Source: Tagaea sp. CACIAM 22H2
GTDB lineage: Bacteria > Pseudomonadota > Alphaproteobacteria > CACIAM-22H2
Assembly: GCA_014444615.1 (NCBI GenBank)
Contig: PVXE01000001.1
Coordinates: 62,001-126,000 of the forward strand
DNA: 64,000 nucleotides
Direction: 5' to 3'
Shown here: positions 19,642-28,084 of the stretch, in pieces
Numbering within the stretch: the stretch's first letter is position 1
Layout: each line of letters opens with the position of its first letter
Translations under genes and position numbers: made by a program
The notes under the pieces: model-generated
The model's database searches: none
Seen by the model: the letters and a program-made list of their open reading frames with translations, nothing else
What the model was told of the DNA's origin: nothing

Positions 19642-20046
19642 TTAGTTTTCGTCTTTCGCCCGGTATTCTTTCAGACGGGTCGTGCGCAGGCCACGTGTGC
19701 CGTGACGCTCGATCAGGCGCTGCCAGGATTGGAACTCCTCGGCCGACAGACCATAGGTCCGGCATGCTTCGTCGGCGGTCAACTGGCCGGCTTTGACGGC
19801 TTCCACGATGGCGGCCTTGCGCCGGACGACCCAGCGCTGCGTGCCGGGTGCCGGCAAAACGATCGGCTTACGGTTTGACGATACCGTCTTTTGTTCCGCT
19901 ATGCGGAACGTCGGTGTGCCGAGTGCGGGAAACGGGCGAGCTTGTGTCTCGGTCATGGCCTCGGCGGGCGCGCCGTAATAGGGGCGAAAACCATCGGACT
20001 CTAGGGGCAGTGCGCTTAAGCAATCGTTGACGTCGTCGGACTTCAT
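19642..20046 (-). CDS. sciP: CtrA inhibitor SciP (DUF1153 family)
   Basis: 134 aa. Residues about 64-128 (LPAPGTQRWVVRRKAAIVEA, then LTADEACRTYGLSAEEFQSW and HGTRGLRTTRLKEYR) are the conserved DUF1153/SciP helix-turn-helix core. In Caulobacter SciP binds CtrA and blocks transcription from CtrA promoters late in the cycle. The start at 20046 is chosen because the ATG overlaps the stop of the upstream gene (ATGA) and is preceded by GGAGAG. An internal Met at 19956 would give 104 aa, nearer the Caulobacter length (about 93 aa). It is last in the fliK-flgD-unknown-sciP run. Confidence 0.88.
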   Translation of the reverse strand: MKSDDVNDCLSALPLESDGFRPYYGAPAEAMTETQARPFPALGTPTFRIAEQKTVSSNRKPIVLPAPGTQRWVVRRKAAIVEAVKAGQLTADEACRTYGLSAEEFQSWQRLIERHGTRGLRTTRLKEYRAKDEN

Positions 20047-20696
20047 CCGGGCTCTCCGGGCTTGAGGCAATCGTGTGGGCACAACAATAAGGTCAGGGTC
20101 AAATCGCGACGGCCGAGCGTGTAGCGCTTGCACCGTCCGCAGTCGCGCAGCCACGCAGACGGATCGCGGGCTACAATGGGGTCGAGCGCGCCGACCGCCG
20201 CGAAGGGGGCGGGGCGCACACGCGACATGGCCGGGTCGTCGGCATGCGGATCGGGATCCGCCCGCCAGCCGGCGCCGGGCACGAAGCGCCACAGGAATTC
20301 ATATTCGGCGCGCACGCCGCCGTCGTCCATGACCGCGAAGCCGGCGGCGACGGCTTTGCGCGAATTCTCGTCGGGGGCGGGCAACAGCCGTTCCCAGGCT
20401 TGCGCGGATTGGCGCAACAGCAGCGGTTCGACGACCAGCGGCTTGCCGCCCGGTGTGGCGCGCCACACCAGCACATGCGTTTCGCCGTTGCGCGGCAATT
20501 TGACTTGATAGGCGCCGTCCGGCCGCCAGTCGCCGCTCGCCGCGCGATGGGCGCTCGCGTCGTTCCACAAGGGCTCGGCGAAGCCGTCGAGCAGCTTGGC
20601 GAAAGCCGCGCCGCCCGCCGCGCGCATGCCCGCAGCCCCGCGCGCGGCGAGGCCTGCGGCGGCCAAAGCCGCGGCGTGGGCGATGCGTTCGGACAT
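20043..20696 (-). CDS. Unknown protein coupled to sciP, with C-terminal Cys pairs
   Basis: 217 aa, not recognised. The N-terminal 45 residues are Ala-rich helix (AHAAALAAAGLAARGAAGMR). The middle resembles a beta-rich domain (YQVKLPRNGETHVLVWRATP, GGVRAEYEFLWRFVPGAGW). The C-terminus has CGRCKRYTLGRRDL, then LLLCPHDC, two close Cys pairs that could bind a metal. There is no signal peptide. It starts 15 bp after flgD and its stop overlaps the sciP start, so it belongs to a flagellar/cell-cycle transcription unit. Function unknown. Confidence 0.75.
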   Translation of the reverse strand: MSERIAHAAALAAAGLAARGAAGMRAAGGAAFAKLLDGFAEPLWNDASAHRAASGDWRPDGAYQVKLPRNGETHVLVWRATPGGKPLVVEPLLLRQSAQAWERLLPAPDENSRKAVAAGFAVMDDGGVRAEYEFLWRFVPGAGWRADPDPHADDPAMSRVRPAPFAAVGALDPIVARDPSAWLRDCGRCKRYTLGRRDLTLTLLLCPHDCLKPGEPG

Positions 20697-20711
20697 CGTC
20701 TACGTTCCCGA

Positions 20712-21398
20712 TCAGCTCGACGTGGTCGGCGCGCCGCGCACGGCGCCGAGCTGGGTCAGCGGCAGGGTCACGCCGTCGACCGTCAGCATCGTGGTGCCGT
20801 TGACGAAGCGAACGTCCGACACCACGCCCGTGATGACCGTCTTGACCGTAATGTTCTGCGCGGCCGCGTTTTGCGACACGACTTCGACCTTGTAGTCGCC
20901 GTCGGCGACTTGCGCGCCGGTATCCGAAGTGCCGTTCCACTCGACCGCGTTGCGGCCGGCGTTGTTGGTGCCTTCCATCCGCCGGACGAGCTTGCCGTCC
21001 TTGTCGTAGATGTTGATGGTCGTGCGCGATGCCGCTTCGGGCAATTCGTAGGTGACGACGCCGACGCTGTCGACCAAGCCGACGACGCTGCCATTGAGGT
21101 CGACTTCCTTGCCGATATAGCTGACGGCGTTGCCCGCCTGCGTGCTCTTCTGCATCGCGATCAGCGTTTCCAGATTCTGGTTCTGGCGGATCGCCTGTTC
21201 GACCGACGAGAACTGGACGAGCTGCTGGGTGAACTGCGTCGTGTCCATCGGCGACAGCGGATCCTGGTTCTGCAACTGCGTGGTCAGCAGCTTCAGGAAG
21301 GTGTCGAAGTTCTTGCCGAAGGTCGCGGCTGCGGCGGTCGACGAGCCCGAGGCGGCGGAACCGCCGCTGGTATAGTTGCTGGTGATTGAACCGGTCAT
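20712..21398 (-). CDS. flgD: Flagellar hook cap FlgD
   Basis: 228 aa. The N-terminal FlgD signature is NFDTFLKLLTTQLQNQDPLS followed by TTQFTQQLVQFSSVEQAI. A FlgD Tudor-like and Ig-like body follows (IYDKDGKLVRRMEGTNNAG). It caps the growing hook and guides FlgE assembly. The ATG at 21398 is preceded by AGGAGA, which selects it over a longer frame. It follows fliK by 17 bp, the expected partner order for hook building. Confidence 0.94.
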   Translation of the reverse strand: MTGSITSNYTSGGSAASGSSTAAAATFGKNFDTFLKLLTTQLQNQDPLSPMDTTQFTQQLVQFSSVEQAIRQNQNLETLIAMQKSTQAGNAVSYIGKEVDLNGSVVGLVDSVGVVTYELPEAASRTTINIYDKDGKLVRRMEGTNNAGRNAVEWNGTSDTGAQVADGDYKVEVVSQNAAAQNITVKTVITGVVSDVRFVNGTTMLTVDGVTLPLTQLGAVRGAPTTSS

Positions 21399-21415
21399 CG
21401 TTCTATCTCCTGAAG

Positions 21416-22981
21416 TCAGACGGCCAGATCGAGGCCGCCGGCGGCCCGGCGGGCCGCGCGGTAATTGGCTTGAACGGGGGCGGGGGCGGCGTTGGCTGTG
21501 TTGCCGGCATCGTCGTCGCCCCAATTCGCGCGGCCGCGCTGTTCGCGGCCCAGATCGGCGAAGGCTTGGGCGTTTTCGCGATTGTCGCCGCGCATCGAGA
21601 AATTCAGGCCGCCCGCATCGGGTTTAAGTCCGGCTTCCTGCAGCGCGCGTTCGAGCTGGCGGCTGTCGTTGCGCAAGGCTTCGAGCGTCTGCGCCTGCTC
21701 GGCGGCGAACGAGGCGCGCAGCGTGCCGTCGCGGCCGACTTCGAGTTTGACGTCGATGCGGCCGAGTTCGGTCGGGTTGAGGCGGATCGTGATCTGGTTG
21801 TGGCCGTCGTCGACCGCCTTGCGCACATGCACCGCGACCTGTTCGTGCGGCGGGACGATCGGCGCGCGGGGCTTGGCTTCGGCCGTGCTTTGCGACGACT
21901 GCGTTCCTTGCGCGCGGTCGAGCGCCTGGCCGAACATCGGATTGGCGTCGGCGGGCTTGGCGTTGGGTTTGGCCTTGTCGTCGCCGGCGAGGGCGGCATT
22001 CGCGGCCTTGTCGGCGTCGAGCGCGATTTCGCCGCTGCCGGCTTGCGCTTGCGCGCTCGCTTGCACGGCCAGGGCGACGACGGGGGCGACAGGTGCGGCC
22101 ATCGCCATCGGCTGCGACAGCGTGACGATCATCTGGCCTTTGTCGGCGGCCTTCGCGTCGGCCTTGGCTTCGGCCTTCGCTTCGCCGTCGTCGTTTGCGG
22201 CGGCGGCGGCCATCGCGGCCGGGTTGGCGGCGTTGCGCATCACGAAGTCGGCGAAATCTTCTTCGACCCCTTCGGCGGTTTGCGGCTTCACGCCCGGATG
22301 GGCGCCGGTCGCAAGCTCGAGCTGCTGCTTGGCGGCTTTGGCGTCGACGCTGGCGACGGCTTCGCCGCCCTCGATCGCGGGTTCGCCCGCTTCGCCCTTC
22401 GCCTTGGCCATCATCAAGCCGATCTGGTGCGCGGCGGCGAGGGCCGACATCTTCAAGAGTTCGGGTGACACGCCGGCCGACGCGTTCGCTTCGGCATCGG
22501 CGGTTTCCGTCTTCGCTTGCGTCTCGTTATCGACGCTCGTTTCGTCCGCCGCATTGTCGGCGGGCTTGGCGGCGACGACGTCGGCGTCTTTCACGTCGCT
22601 TTCCTTCGCGGGCTCGCCCTTGTCGGCGGGGGCCTTCTCGGCGGCGGCCTTTTCGGCGCGCGGCTTTTCCGCCTGGTTCTTGTCGGCGTGGGCAGGACGA
22701 TCGGCCTTTTCGGGACGCTCCGCCTTTTCCGGCCGCTCGTTGCGCTCGGGCCGCTCGGCGCGTTCCGGGCGCTCGTTGCGCTCGTTACGTTGGGGGCGGG
22801 CGGCGAAATCGTCGTTGCGCGTTTCGCGGCGGGCGTGGCTCGGCGTCGTCGGACGCGCCTTGCTGTCCGCCTGGCCCAGCAACTGGGCGAAACGCTCGCC
22901 CGAATTGTCGGCGAAGCGGCGGGGCTGGCTGGCCGAGCCGTTGTCGATACGCAGCAGGCTCTCGAGGGCGGACAAATCCAT
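21416..22981 (-). CDS. fliK: Flagellar hook-length control protein FliK
   Basis: 521 aa. A very long charged, Ala/Glu/Lys-rich disordered N-terminal part includes tandem arginine/glutamate repeats (RNERNERPERAERPERNER, residues about 62-81). The C-terminal domain is canonical: HEQVAVHVRKAVDDGHNQIT, RLNPTELGRIDVKLEVGRDG and FAAEQAQTLEALR. The N-terminal part is the molecular ruler and the C-terminal domain switches FlhB specificity. FlhB is not in the window. First gene of the fliK-flgD-sciP unit. Confidence 0.93.
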   Translation of the reverse strand: MDLSALESLLRIDNGSASQPRRFADNSGERFAQLLGQADSKARPTTPSHARRETRNDDFAARPQRNERNERPERAERPERNERPEKAERPEKADRPAHADKNQAEKPRAEKAAAEKAPADKGEPAKESDVKDADVVAAKPADNAADETSVDNETQAKTETADAEANASAGVSPELLKMSALAAAHQIGLMMAKAKGEAGEPAIEGGEAVASVDAKAAKQQLELATGAHPGVKPQTAEGVEEDFADFVMRNAANPAAMAAAAANDDGEAKAEAKADAKAADKGQMIVTLSQPMAMAAPVAPVVALAVQASAQAQAGSGEIALDADKAANAALAGDDKAKPNAKPADANPMFGQALDRAQGTQSSQSTAEAKPRAPIVPPHEQVAVHVRKAVDDGHNQITIRLNPTELGRIDVKLEVGRDGTLRASFAAEQAQTLEALRNDSRQLERALQEAGLKPDAGGLNFSMRGDNRENAQAFADLGREQRGRANWGDDDAGNTANAAPAPVQANYRAARRAAGGLDLAV

Positions 22982-23022
22982 TGGTGCGAACTCGCGTTCG
23001 GGGTTTTGGTCTCCCCCTCCTC

Positions 23023-23039
23023 AGCAAGCCCGAGGCCAA
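23023..23039 (-). promoter_or_regulatory. Sigma-54 promoter of fliK
   Basis: On the minus strand TTGGCCTCGGGCTTGCT fits TGGC-N7-TTGC with GG and GC 10 bases apart. It lies about 40-60 bp before the fliK ATG (22981). A CGGCA half-site (23115-23119) lies some 76 bp upstream, within the end of the preceding glycosyltransferase gene. Confidence 0.65.
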
Positions 23040-23109
23040 TCGACAAGCCTTTGAAAACGTAAGATTTGCTTCGCAGCGAAGACGGCGGAAAACGGCCACG
23101 CGGAAGAAT

Positions 23110-25242
23110 TCACCCGGCAGTTTTTTCCCGTTCGCGCATCGCGGCCATCGCCAGAAACGCGTCGTCGAGATCGCGCGCGAAGCGTGGCGCATCGCCCAAT
23201 TCGCTTCCCGAAACTTCGCCGCGCAAAGTCGCGCGCAAGGCGGCGCGCTTGGCCTTGTCGCGCGCGAGATCGAGCGCCAGACGTATATAGGTGTCGCTGT
23301 CGCGCGCGATCCATTCGGGGTGGCCGGCGCGGGTGAGCAAGGCGGCAGCCGTGCGCCCCGCGGGCCGCGTGCCCAACAGCGTGACGACCGGCACGCCCAT
23401 CGCCAAAGCCTCGCATGTCGTCGTGACACCGTTATAGGGGAAGGTGTCGAGCGCCACGTCGATGCCGTTATAGAGGGCGAGATGGGCGCGCGGATTTTCG
23501 ACCCGCGACAGCAGCGTCACGCGATTGCGCGCGACGCCGAGTTTCTCGAGCTGCGCATGCGCCGCTTCGGCGACCGCGCGGTCGGCCAGCGCGCGGTTTT
23601 TCAGAACGAGCTTCGCTTCGGGGATCTGGCGCAGGATCTCCGCCCACAGCGCCAAACAAGGCGCCGAATGCTTCGGCCAGATATTGAACGAGCCGAAGAC
23701 CGGCGCGGGGTTGGCGCTGGGCACGGGTTCGGGCGTGCCCTCGGGCAGCGCGTAGCAATGAATGCCGTGCGGCAGAAGCCACGGCGTTTCCGGCCCAACT
23801 TGCGGCTCGGGATCGCAGATCGCGTCGCTCAAGCGCCAATCGATCGCGGCGAGGCCGGTGGGATCGGCATAGCCGAGCCAGCTTGCTTGCACGGGCGCCG
23901 GACGGCGGGCGAACACGTCCAGCCGATTGCCCGCCGTATGCCCCGCGAGATCGACCAGGATATCGATGCCATCTTCGCGCACGCGCGCGGCGACGGCGTC
24001 GGCACTTTGGCCGATCGTGGTGCGCCACGCATCGAAGCCGGGCTTCAGCTTGGCGCTGATCGCGTCTTCGTTAGCGAGTTCGGAATAGGCGTAGAGCGCG
24101 ACTTTGTCTTTCGCGCGCGCGCCCAAATAAGGCAGCAGGAACCACGCGACCGAATGCGAGCGCAGATCGGGCGAAACGAAGCCCACGCGCAGTTTGCCGT
24201 CGCGCTTGCGCAAGGCGGGGGCGGGCGGCGTTTGCGGATAATGGCGCGCGGCCCATTTTTCGGCGGCGGCGCGCGCCTGGTCGCGCGTGATCGCGGGATC
24301 GAACAGCCTTGCGTAAAGCGCGTTGGCGCCGGCGATCGGATCGCCGTCGATCGACTCCCATTCCTCGCGCGCGGCGATCGCGTCGCCCGCATCGAGAATC
24401 GCGGCGGCGAGGTTGGCGCGCGCGGGCCCGTGCGCCGGATCGGCCTTCAGCGCCGCGACGCATGCGTCGCGGGCACCCGCAATGTCGCCGCGCTCGGTCA
24501 GCACGGCGCCGAGATTGGCGAGCGTGATCGCATTGCCGGGATCGAGCGCCGCCGCGCGTTTCAGCGCTTCGATTGCGCCATCGATATCGCCCATCGCACG
24601 GCGGGCATTGCCGAGATTGGCAACCAGTGGGCCCCAGCCGCATTCGGCGGCGGGGGCAAGCACGCCCAACGCCTCCGCCGCGCGGCCGAGATCGAGGAGT
24701 GCCGCACCCAGCCCGTTGATCGCCGCCACTTCGCCCGGCGCCATCGCCAGCACCCGGCGATAATCGTCGATCGCGGCGGCGGCCTCGCCTTGCGCGTGCT
24801 TGGCGAGGGCGAGGCCCAGCCAAGCTTGCACGTCGCCCGGATTGCCGGTGGCGAGGATCGTGAAATGCGCGATCGCGGTGGCGTTGTCGCCGCCGGTCAG
24901 CGCGGCGCGCGCCAGCATTGCGCGGGCGGGTGCCAGATTGGGGTCGAGCGTCAGCGCCGTATGGGCCGCGGCAAGGGCGGCGGAATTCTGGCCCAAGGCG
25001 ATCAGCACATTGGCGCGATTGAGATGGAAAGGCGCTACCTTTGGCGACAGCGCGATCGCGCGATCGATCTGGGCGAGGCCGTCGAACGCATGCCCCGCCT
25101 GGTACAGCAAAACGCCCAGCAGATGGGGAATGGCAGGGTCGGACGGCGCGGCGGATTGCGCTTCAATATAAAGCGCATGCGCTTCGTTGAGGCGCCCCGC
25201 CTGGTGATGGTCCATCGCCTGGGCAAGAATCGATTCGGCCAT
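23110..25242 (-). CDS. TPR-GT41 O-linked glycosyltransferase 1
   Basis: 710 aa. About ten N-terminal TPR-like repeats (for example AESILAQAMDHHQAGRLNEA) are followed by a GT41 catalytic region with LRVGFVSPDLRSHSVAWFLL, IDILVDLAGHTAGNRLDVFA and ALDTFPYNGVTTTCEALAMG. All are standard for OGT/Spy-type enzymes that transfer a sugar to Ser/Thr. The start at 25242 avoids an implausible extension. The nearest flagellar genes are flaF1 (divergent, 150 bp away) and fliK. Together with five similar enzymes in this window it suggests flagellin glycosylation, as by FlmG. Acceptor and sugar are inferred. Confidence 0.9.
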   Translation of the reverse strand: MAESILAQAMDHHQAGRLNEAHALYIEAQSAAPSDPAIPHLLGVLLYQAGHAFDGLAQIDRAIALSPKVAPFHLNRANVLIALGQNSAALAAAHTALTLDPNLAPARAMLARAALTGGDNATAIAHFTILATGNPGDVQAWLGLALAKHAQGEAAAAIDDYRRVLAMAPGEVAAINGLGAALLDLGRAAEALGVLAPAAECGWGPLVANLGNARRAMGDIDGAIEALKRAAALDPGNAITLANLGAVLTERGDIAGARDACVAALKADPAHGPARANLAAAILDAGDAIAAREEWESIDGDPIAGANALYARLFDPAITRDQARAAAEKWAARHYPQTPPAPALRKRDGKLRVGFVSPDLRSHSVAWFLLPYLGARAKDKVALYAYSELANEDAISAKLKPGFDAWRTTIGQSADAVAARVREDGIDILVDLAGHTAGNRLDVFARRPAPVQASWLGYADPTGLAAIDWRLSDAICDPEPQVGPETPWLLPHGIHCYALPEGTPEPVPSANPAPVFGSFNIWPKHSAPCLALWAEILRQIPEAKLVLKNRALADRAVAEAAHAQLEKLGVARNRVTLLSRVENPRAHLALYNGIDVALDTFPYNGVTTTCEALAMGVPVVTLLGTRPAGRTAAALLTRAGHPEWIARDSDTYIRLALDLARDKAKRAALRATLRGEVSGSELGDAPRFARDLDDAFLAMAAMREREKTAG

Positions 25243-25393
25243 AGGCCAAACTATACGGGCCCCCGGACTTCGAGGATGGGTGCAAAATTCCGCGCTTTCC
25301 CTTAAGCTTATCGTTAACTTATTGGCGCATTCTAACGGCGCCGGAATCGGGGGCGGGCGCCTCCGCCGGAAGAACAAATTCAAGGGGTCGAAG

Positions 25394-25831
25394 ATGAGCG
25401 GCTACCAGGCTTACGGCAAAGTGCAGAACGCCACCGAAAACCCGCGCTCGCTGGAGTATCGGCTGCTGGGGCAGGTGACCGCCGCTCTGACCAAAGCGCG
25501 CGACAGCAATAAACGCGGCACCTCAGAATTCGTCGATGCCATGTTGTGGAACAAGAAGGTGTGGGACGCCTTCATCGTCGATTTGTCGAGCGAGGGCAAT
25601 AAGCTGCCCAAAGAGCTCCGCGCCCAGATCATCGGTATCGGCTTGTGGGTCGGCCGCGAGACCATTCAGGTGCTGGACGGGACGGGCGATATCGACTCCT
25701 TGATCAACGTCAACAAGACGATCATGGAAGGCCTCGCGCCGCAAACCGGCGCCGCGGCCGCGGCACCCCCGGCATCGACCGCGGCCCCCGCCGGCCGCCC
25801 GGTCGCCGGGATCGGGTCGGTCAGCGCCTAA
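25394..25831 (+). CDS. flaF: Flagellin regulator FlaF (copy 1)
   Basis: 145 aa. Core helices match FlaF: PRSLEYRLLGQVTAALTKAR, FVDAMLWNKKVWDAFIVDLS and NKLPKELRAQIIGIGLWVGR. FlaF helps flagellin synthesis or secretion in Alphaproteobacteria. The C-terminal 35 residues are Ala/Pro-rich. Upstream at 25301-25317 TTAAGCTTATCGTTAAC resembles a CtrA box with 8 instead of 7 spacer bases. A strong terminator follows at 25854. A second FlaF is encoded at 36.4 kb. Confidence 0.9.
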   Translation: MSGYQAYGKVQNATENPRSLEYRLLGQVTAALTKARDSNKRGTSEFVDAMLWNKKVWDAFIVDLSSEGNKLPKELRAQIIGIGLWVGRETIQVLDGTGDIDSLINVNKTIMEGLAPQTGAAAAAPPASTAAPAGRPVAGIGSVSA

Positions 25832-25853
25832 GCGCCCGCACACAAACGCTTCG

Positions 25854-25886
25854 AAAAGGCCGCCGGCACACCCGGCGGCCTTTTTC
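25854..25886 (+). terminator. Rho-independent terminator after flaF
   Basis: Stem GGCCGCCGG / CCGGCGGCC around a short ACAC loop, followed by TTTTT, about 25 bp after the flaF stop. Confidence 0.85.
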
Positions 25887-25915
25887 GTTTCGGGCGGCAA
25901 TACCGGCCCTGAGGG

Positions 25916-25930
25916 CGGAAAATTCTGCCG
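25916..25930. promoter_or_regulatory. FlbD-like site upstream of the flgK promoter
   Basis: CGGAAAATTCTGCCG (complement CGGCAGAATTTTCCG) is a near-palindrome of the CGGCA-N5-TGCCG type with one mismatch. It lies 75 bp upstream of the sigma-54 -24 element of flgK. Confidence 0.5.
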
Positions 25931-26005
25931 GGCCGGACCTGCAGTTTTGGCCTGGAATGGTGAATCGGATTTAACCAGCCCCTTGAAATGTAACGATTTC
26001 TATCC

Positions 26006-26021
26006 TGGCACGGGCGTTGCG
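26006..26021 (+). promoter_or_regulatory. Sigma-54 promoter of flgK
   Basis: TGGCACGGGCGTTGCG is a full match to the -24/-12 consensus with GG and GC 10 bases apart. It lies 60 bp before the flgK ATG. The identical core sequence occurs on the minus strand before flgF at 58160. Confidence 0.88.
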
Positions 26022-26080
26022 AATTCCTCGGTAAGCCCGATGGCGGATTTCCGACCGGCGGGCGCTTTGGAGATCGAAAA

Positions 26081-28081
26081 ATGTCGTTGTCCGCCGCCCT
26101 TAACTCGTCGCTGAGCTCGCTGCTGACTTTGCAGCAGCAGTCGCGTGTGGCATCGGCCAACGTCGCGAACGCACAGACCGCCGGCTACACCCGCAAGAAC
26201 GTCAATCTGATCACCCCGGCGGTCCAAGGCTTGCCGACGGGCGTGGCGGTCCAATCGGTGACGCGCACGGTCAGCCAGACGCTCCAGAACGAACTCTACG
26301 CGCGCAATTCCGAGGCTGCGGCCAACGCCGTCCAGCAGCAGTATTTGGAACGCATCGGCTCGTTCCTCAACGTGCAGGACGGCACGCCGCGCGTGACCAC
26401 CACGTTCCAGGCGTTCCAGCAGGCGTGGAAGGACTACGAAGCCAACCCGGAAAACGCGACGCTGGCGCGCGCGGTATCGACGCAAGGGCAGCTGCTGGCG
26501 ACGGAGATCAACAATCTCGCCGCGCAGCCCCAGCAGATCGACGCGCTGATCCAGACCGATATCAATCAGAATCTGACGCAGCTCAACCAGCTCGTCCAGC
26601 AAGCCTACTCGATCAACTCGCAGCTCGTGAACCAATCGTCCACGGGCCAGCCGATCGGCGAACTGCAGGACCAGATGGATCAGATCGTCTCGCAGATCTC
26701 GAAGATCACGAAGGTTCAGGTGCTGGGCACCGGCACGGCCGCGCTTCAGGTGCTGACCGCCGGCGGCCAGACGCTGGTTTCGGGCGCGGTGCCGCCCAGC
26801 TTCAGCTACAACCCGAACACCAATCAGATCCAGGTCACGATCAACGGCGGCACCCAATCCGTGCAGAACACGGCGTTCGCGGGCGGCCAGCTCGACGCGC
26901 TGCTGCGCCTGCGCGCGGGCTACGAAAGCCAAGCGTCGACGTCGACGTTCTCGCAGACCGTGATGGGATCGACCGCGCCGACCGACGGCGCCTTGCGCAA
27001 ATACGTCAACCAGATCGACGCGATCGCCAATCAGATCGCCTACACGGTCAACTCGACGTACAACAAAAGCGCGTCCTACGGCAGCGAGCTCGCCGCGAAC
27101 TTCTTCACCTATTCGAGCCTTGCGGTCCCCGCCTCGACCACGACGGCGACGACCATCACGTCGGGAACGGCTTCGACGGGTACTTCCGGCGGCGGCTTGA
27201 CCGACGGCGCCGCGGCCTTCGGCGCGCTGACGCCGACGGCGACCAACTACTTCCGCGTCACGATCACCGACGGTTTGGGCAAGGGCTCGTCGGCCGTCAT
27301 CACGGCCAACACGGCGACGTCGATCACCGCGCCGGGCCTCGCCGCGACCGACGCCACCAGCCGCTACACGATCCAGCAGGTTACCGGCCCGCTGATGACA
27401 AATGCCGCGACCGCCGCGACGACGACGACGGTGACCGACACGACCAACACTTGGACCGTCAACGCGTTCCAGCCGACCGCGACGGGTATCGCCTATCAGG
27501 TGCGCATCGTTTCGGGCACCGGTGCTGGGCAGGTCGCGCAGATCACCGGCAACACGGCGAACCAGCTGACGGTCAGCCCCGCCTTCACGACGGCGCCGGG
27601 TGCGGGCAGCGTTTATGTCATCGAGCCGGCCTACGGCAACAACCCGCCGGTCGCGTCGATGCTTCAGATCAATCCGACGCTCGCCAACGGCGCCGTGATG
27701 ACGAAGAAGGGTGCGGCCGGCGACATGTCGCAGGCGCTGAACCTGATGACGAGCACCACGTTCGACCCGATCCCGATCCCGACGGGCGTCGCGGCGCTCA
27801 ACAACACCGGCATCGTGACGGGTTCGATGACAATCTCGAACACGATCGGCTCGGCGGTGTCCTACACCGCGCGATCCATCGCCGGCTCGCAAAACCAGGC
27901 CGATTACACCGAAACGCTGCGTCACCAGACGGATCAGACCTACCGCAACACGGTGGGCGTCTCGATCGATCAGGAGATGGCGAATCTGGTGGTTCTGCAG
28001 AATGCCTATCAGGCGTCCGCGCAGGTGTTGCAGACGGTGCGCACCATGTTCGACACGCTGATCAATCTGGGAAGGGGCTAA
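26081..28081 (+). CDS. flgK: Hook-filament junction protein FlgK
   Basis: 666 aa. The N-terminal rod motif is LNSSLSSLLTLQQQSRVASA followed by ANVANAQTAGYTRKNV. The C-terminal rod motif is EMANLVVLQNAYQASAQVLQ. These are the FlgK/HAP1 ends. Residues about 350-525 form a Thr/Ala-rich variable insert with two similar segments (GLGKGSSAVITANTATSITA and GTGAGQVAQITGNTANQLTV). It is the first gene of a sigma-54-driven flgK-flgL-flgE unit. Confidence 0.94.
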   Translation: MSLSAALNSSLSSLLTLQQQSRVASANVANAQTAGYTRKNVNLITPAVQGLPTGVAVQSVTRTVSQTLQNELYARNSEAAANAVQQQYLERIGSFLNVQDGTPRVTTTFQAFQQAWKDYEANPENATLARAVSTQGQLLATEINNLAAQPQQIDALIQTDINQNLTQLNQLVQQAYSINSQLVNQSSTGQPIGELQDQMDQIVSQISKITKVQVLGTGTAALQVLTAGGQTLVSGAVPPSFSYNPNTNQIQVTINGGTQSVQNTAFAGGQLDALLRLRAGYESQASTSTFSQTVMGSTAPTDGALRKYVNQIDAIANQIAYTVNSTYNKSASYGSELAANFFTYSSLAVPASTTTATTITSGTASTGTSGGGLTDGAAAFGALTPTATNYFRVTITDGLGKGSSAVITANTATSITAPGLAATDATSRYTIQQVTGPLMTNAATAATTTTVTDTTNTWTVNAFQPTATGIAYQVRIVSGTGAGQVAQITGNTANQLTVSPAFTTAPGAGSVYVIEPAYGNNPPVASMLQINPTLANGAVMTKKGAAGDMSQALNLMTSTTFDPIPIPTGVAALNNTGIVTGSMTISNTIGSAVSYTARSIAGSQNQADYTETLRHQTDQTYRNTVGVSIDQEMANLVVLQNAYQASAQVLQTVRTMFDTLINLGRG

Positions 28082-28084
28082 TCC

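Noticed and set aside
22720..22800. Repetitive Arg/Glu-coding stretch as a CRISPR or satellite array
   Set aside because: It is in frame within FliK and encodes degenerate RNERPE-type repeats, with no unique spacers.
22195..25305. A 1036-residue plus-strand open frame opposite fliK and glycosyltransferase 1
   Set aside because: Composition is the typical Arg/Ala-rich reverse image of two well-supported genes.
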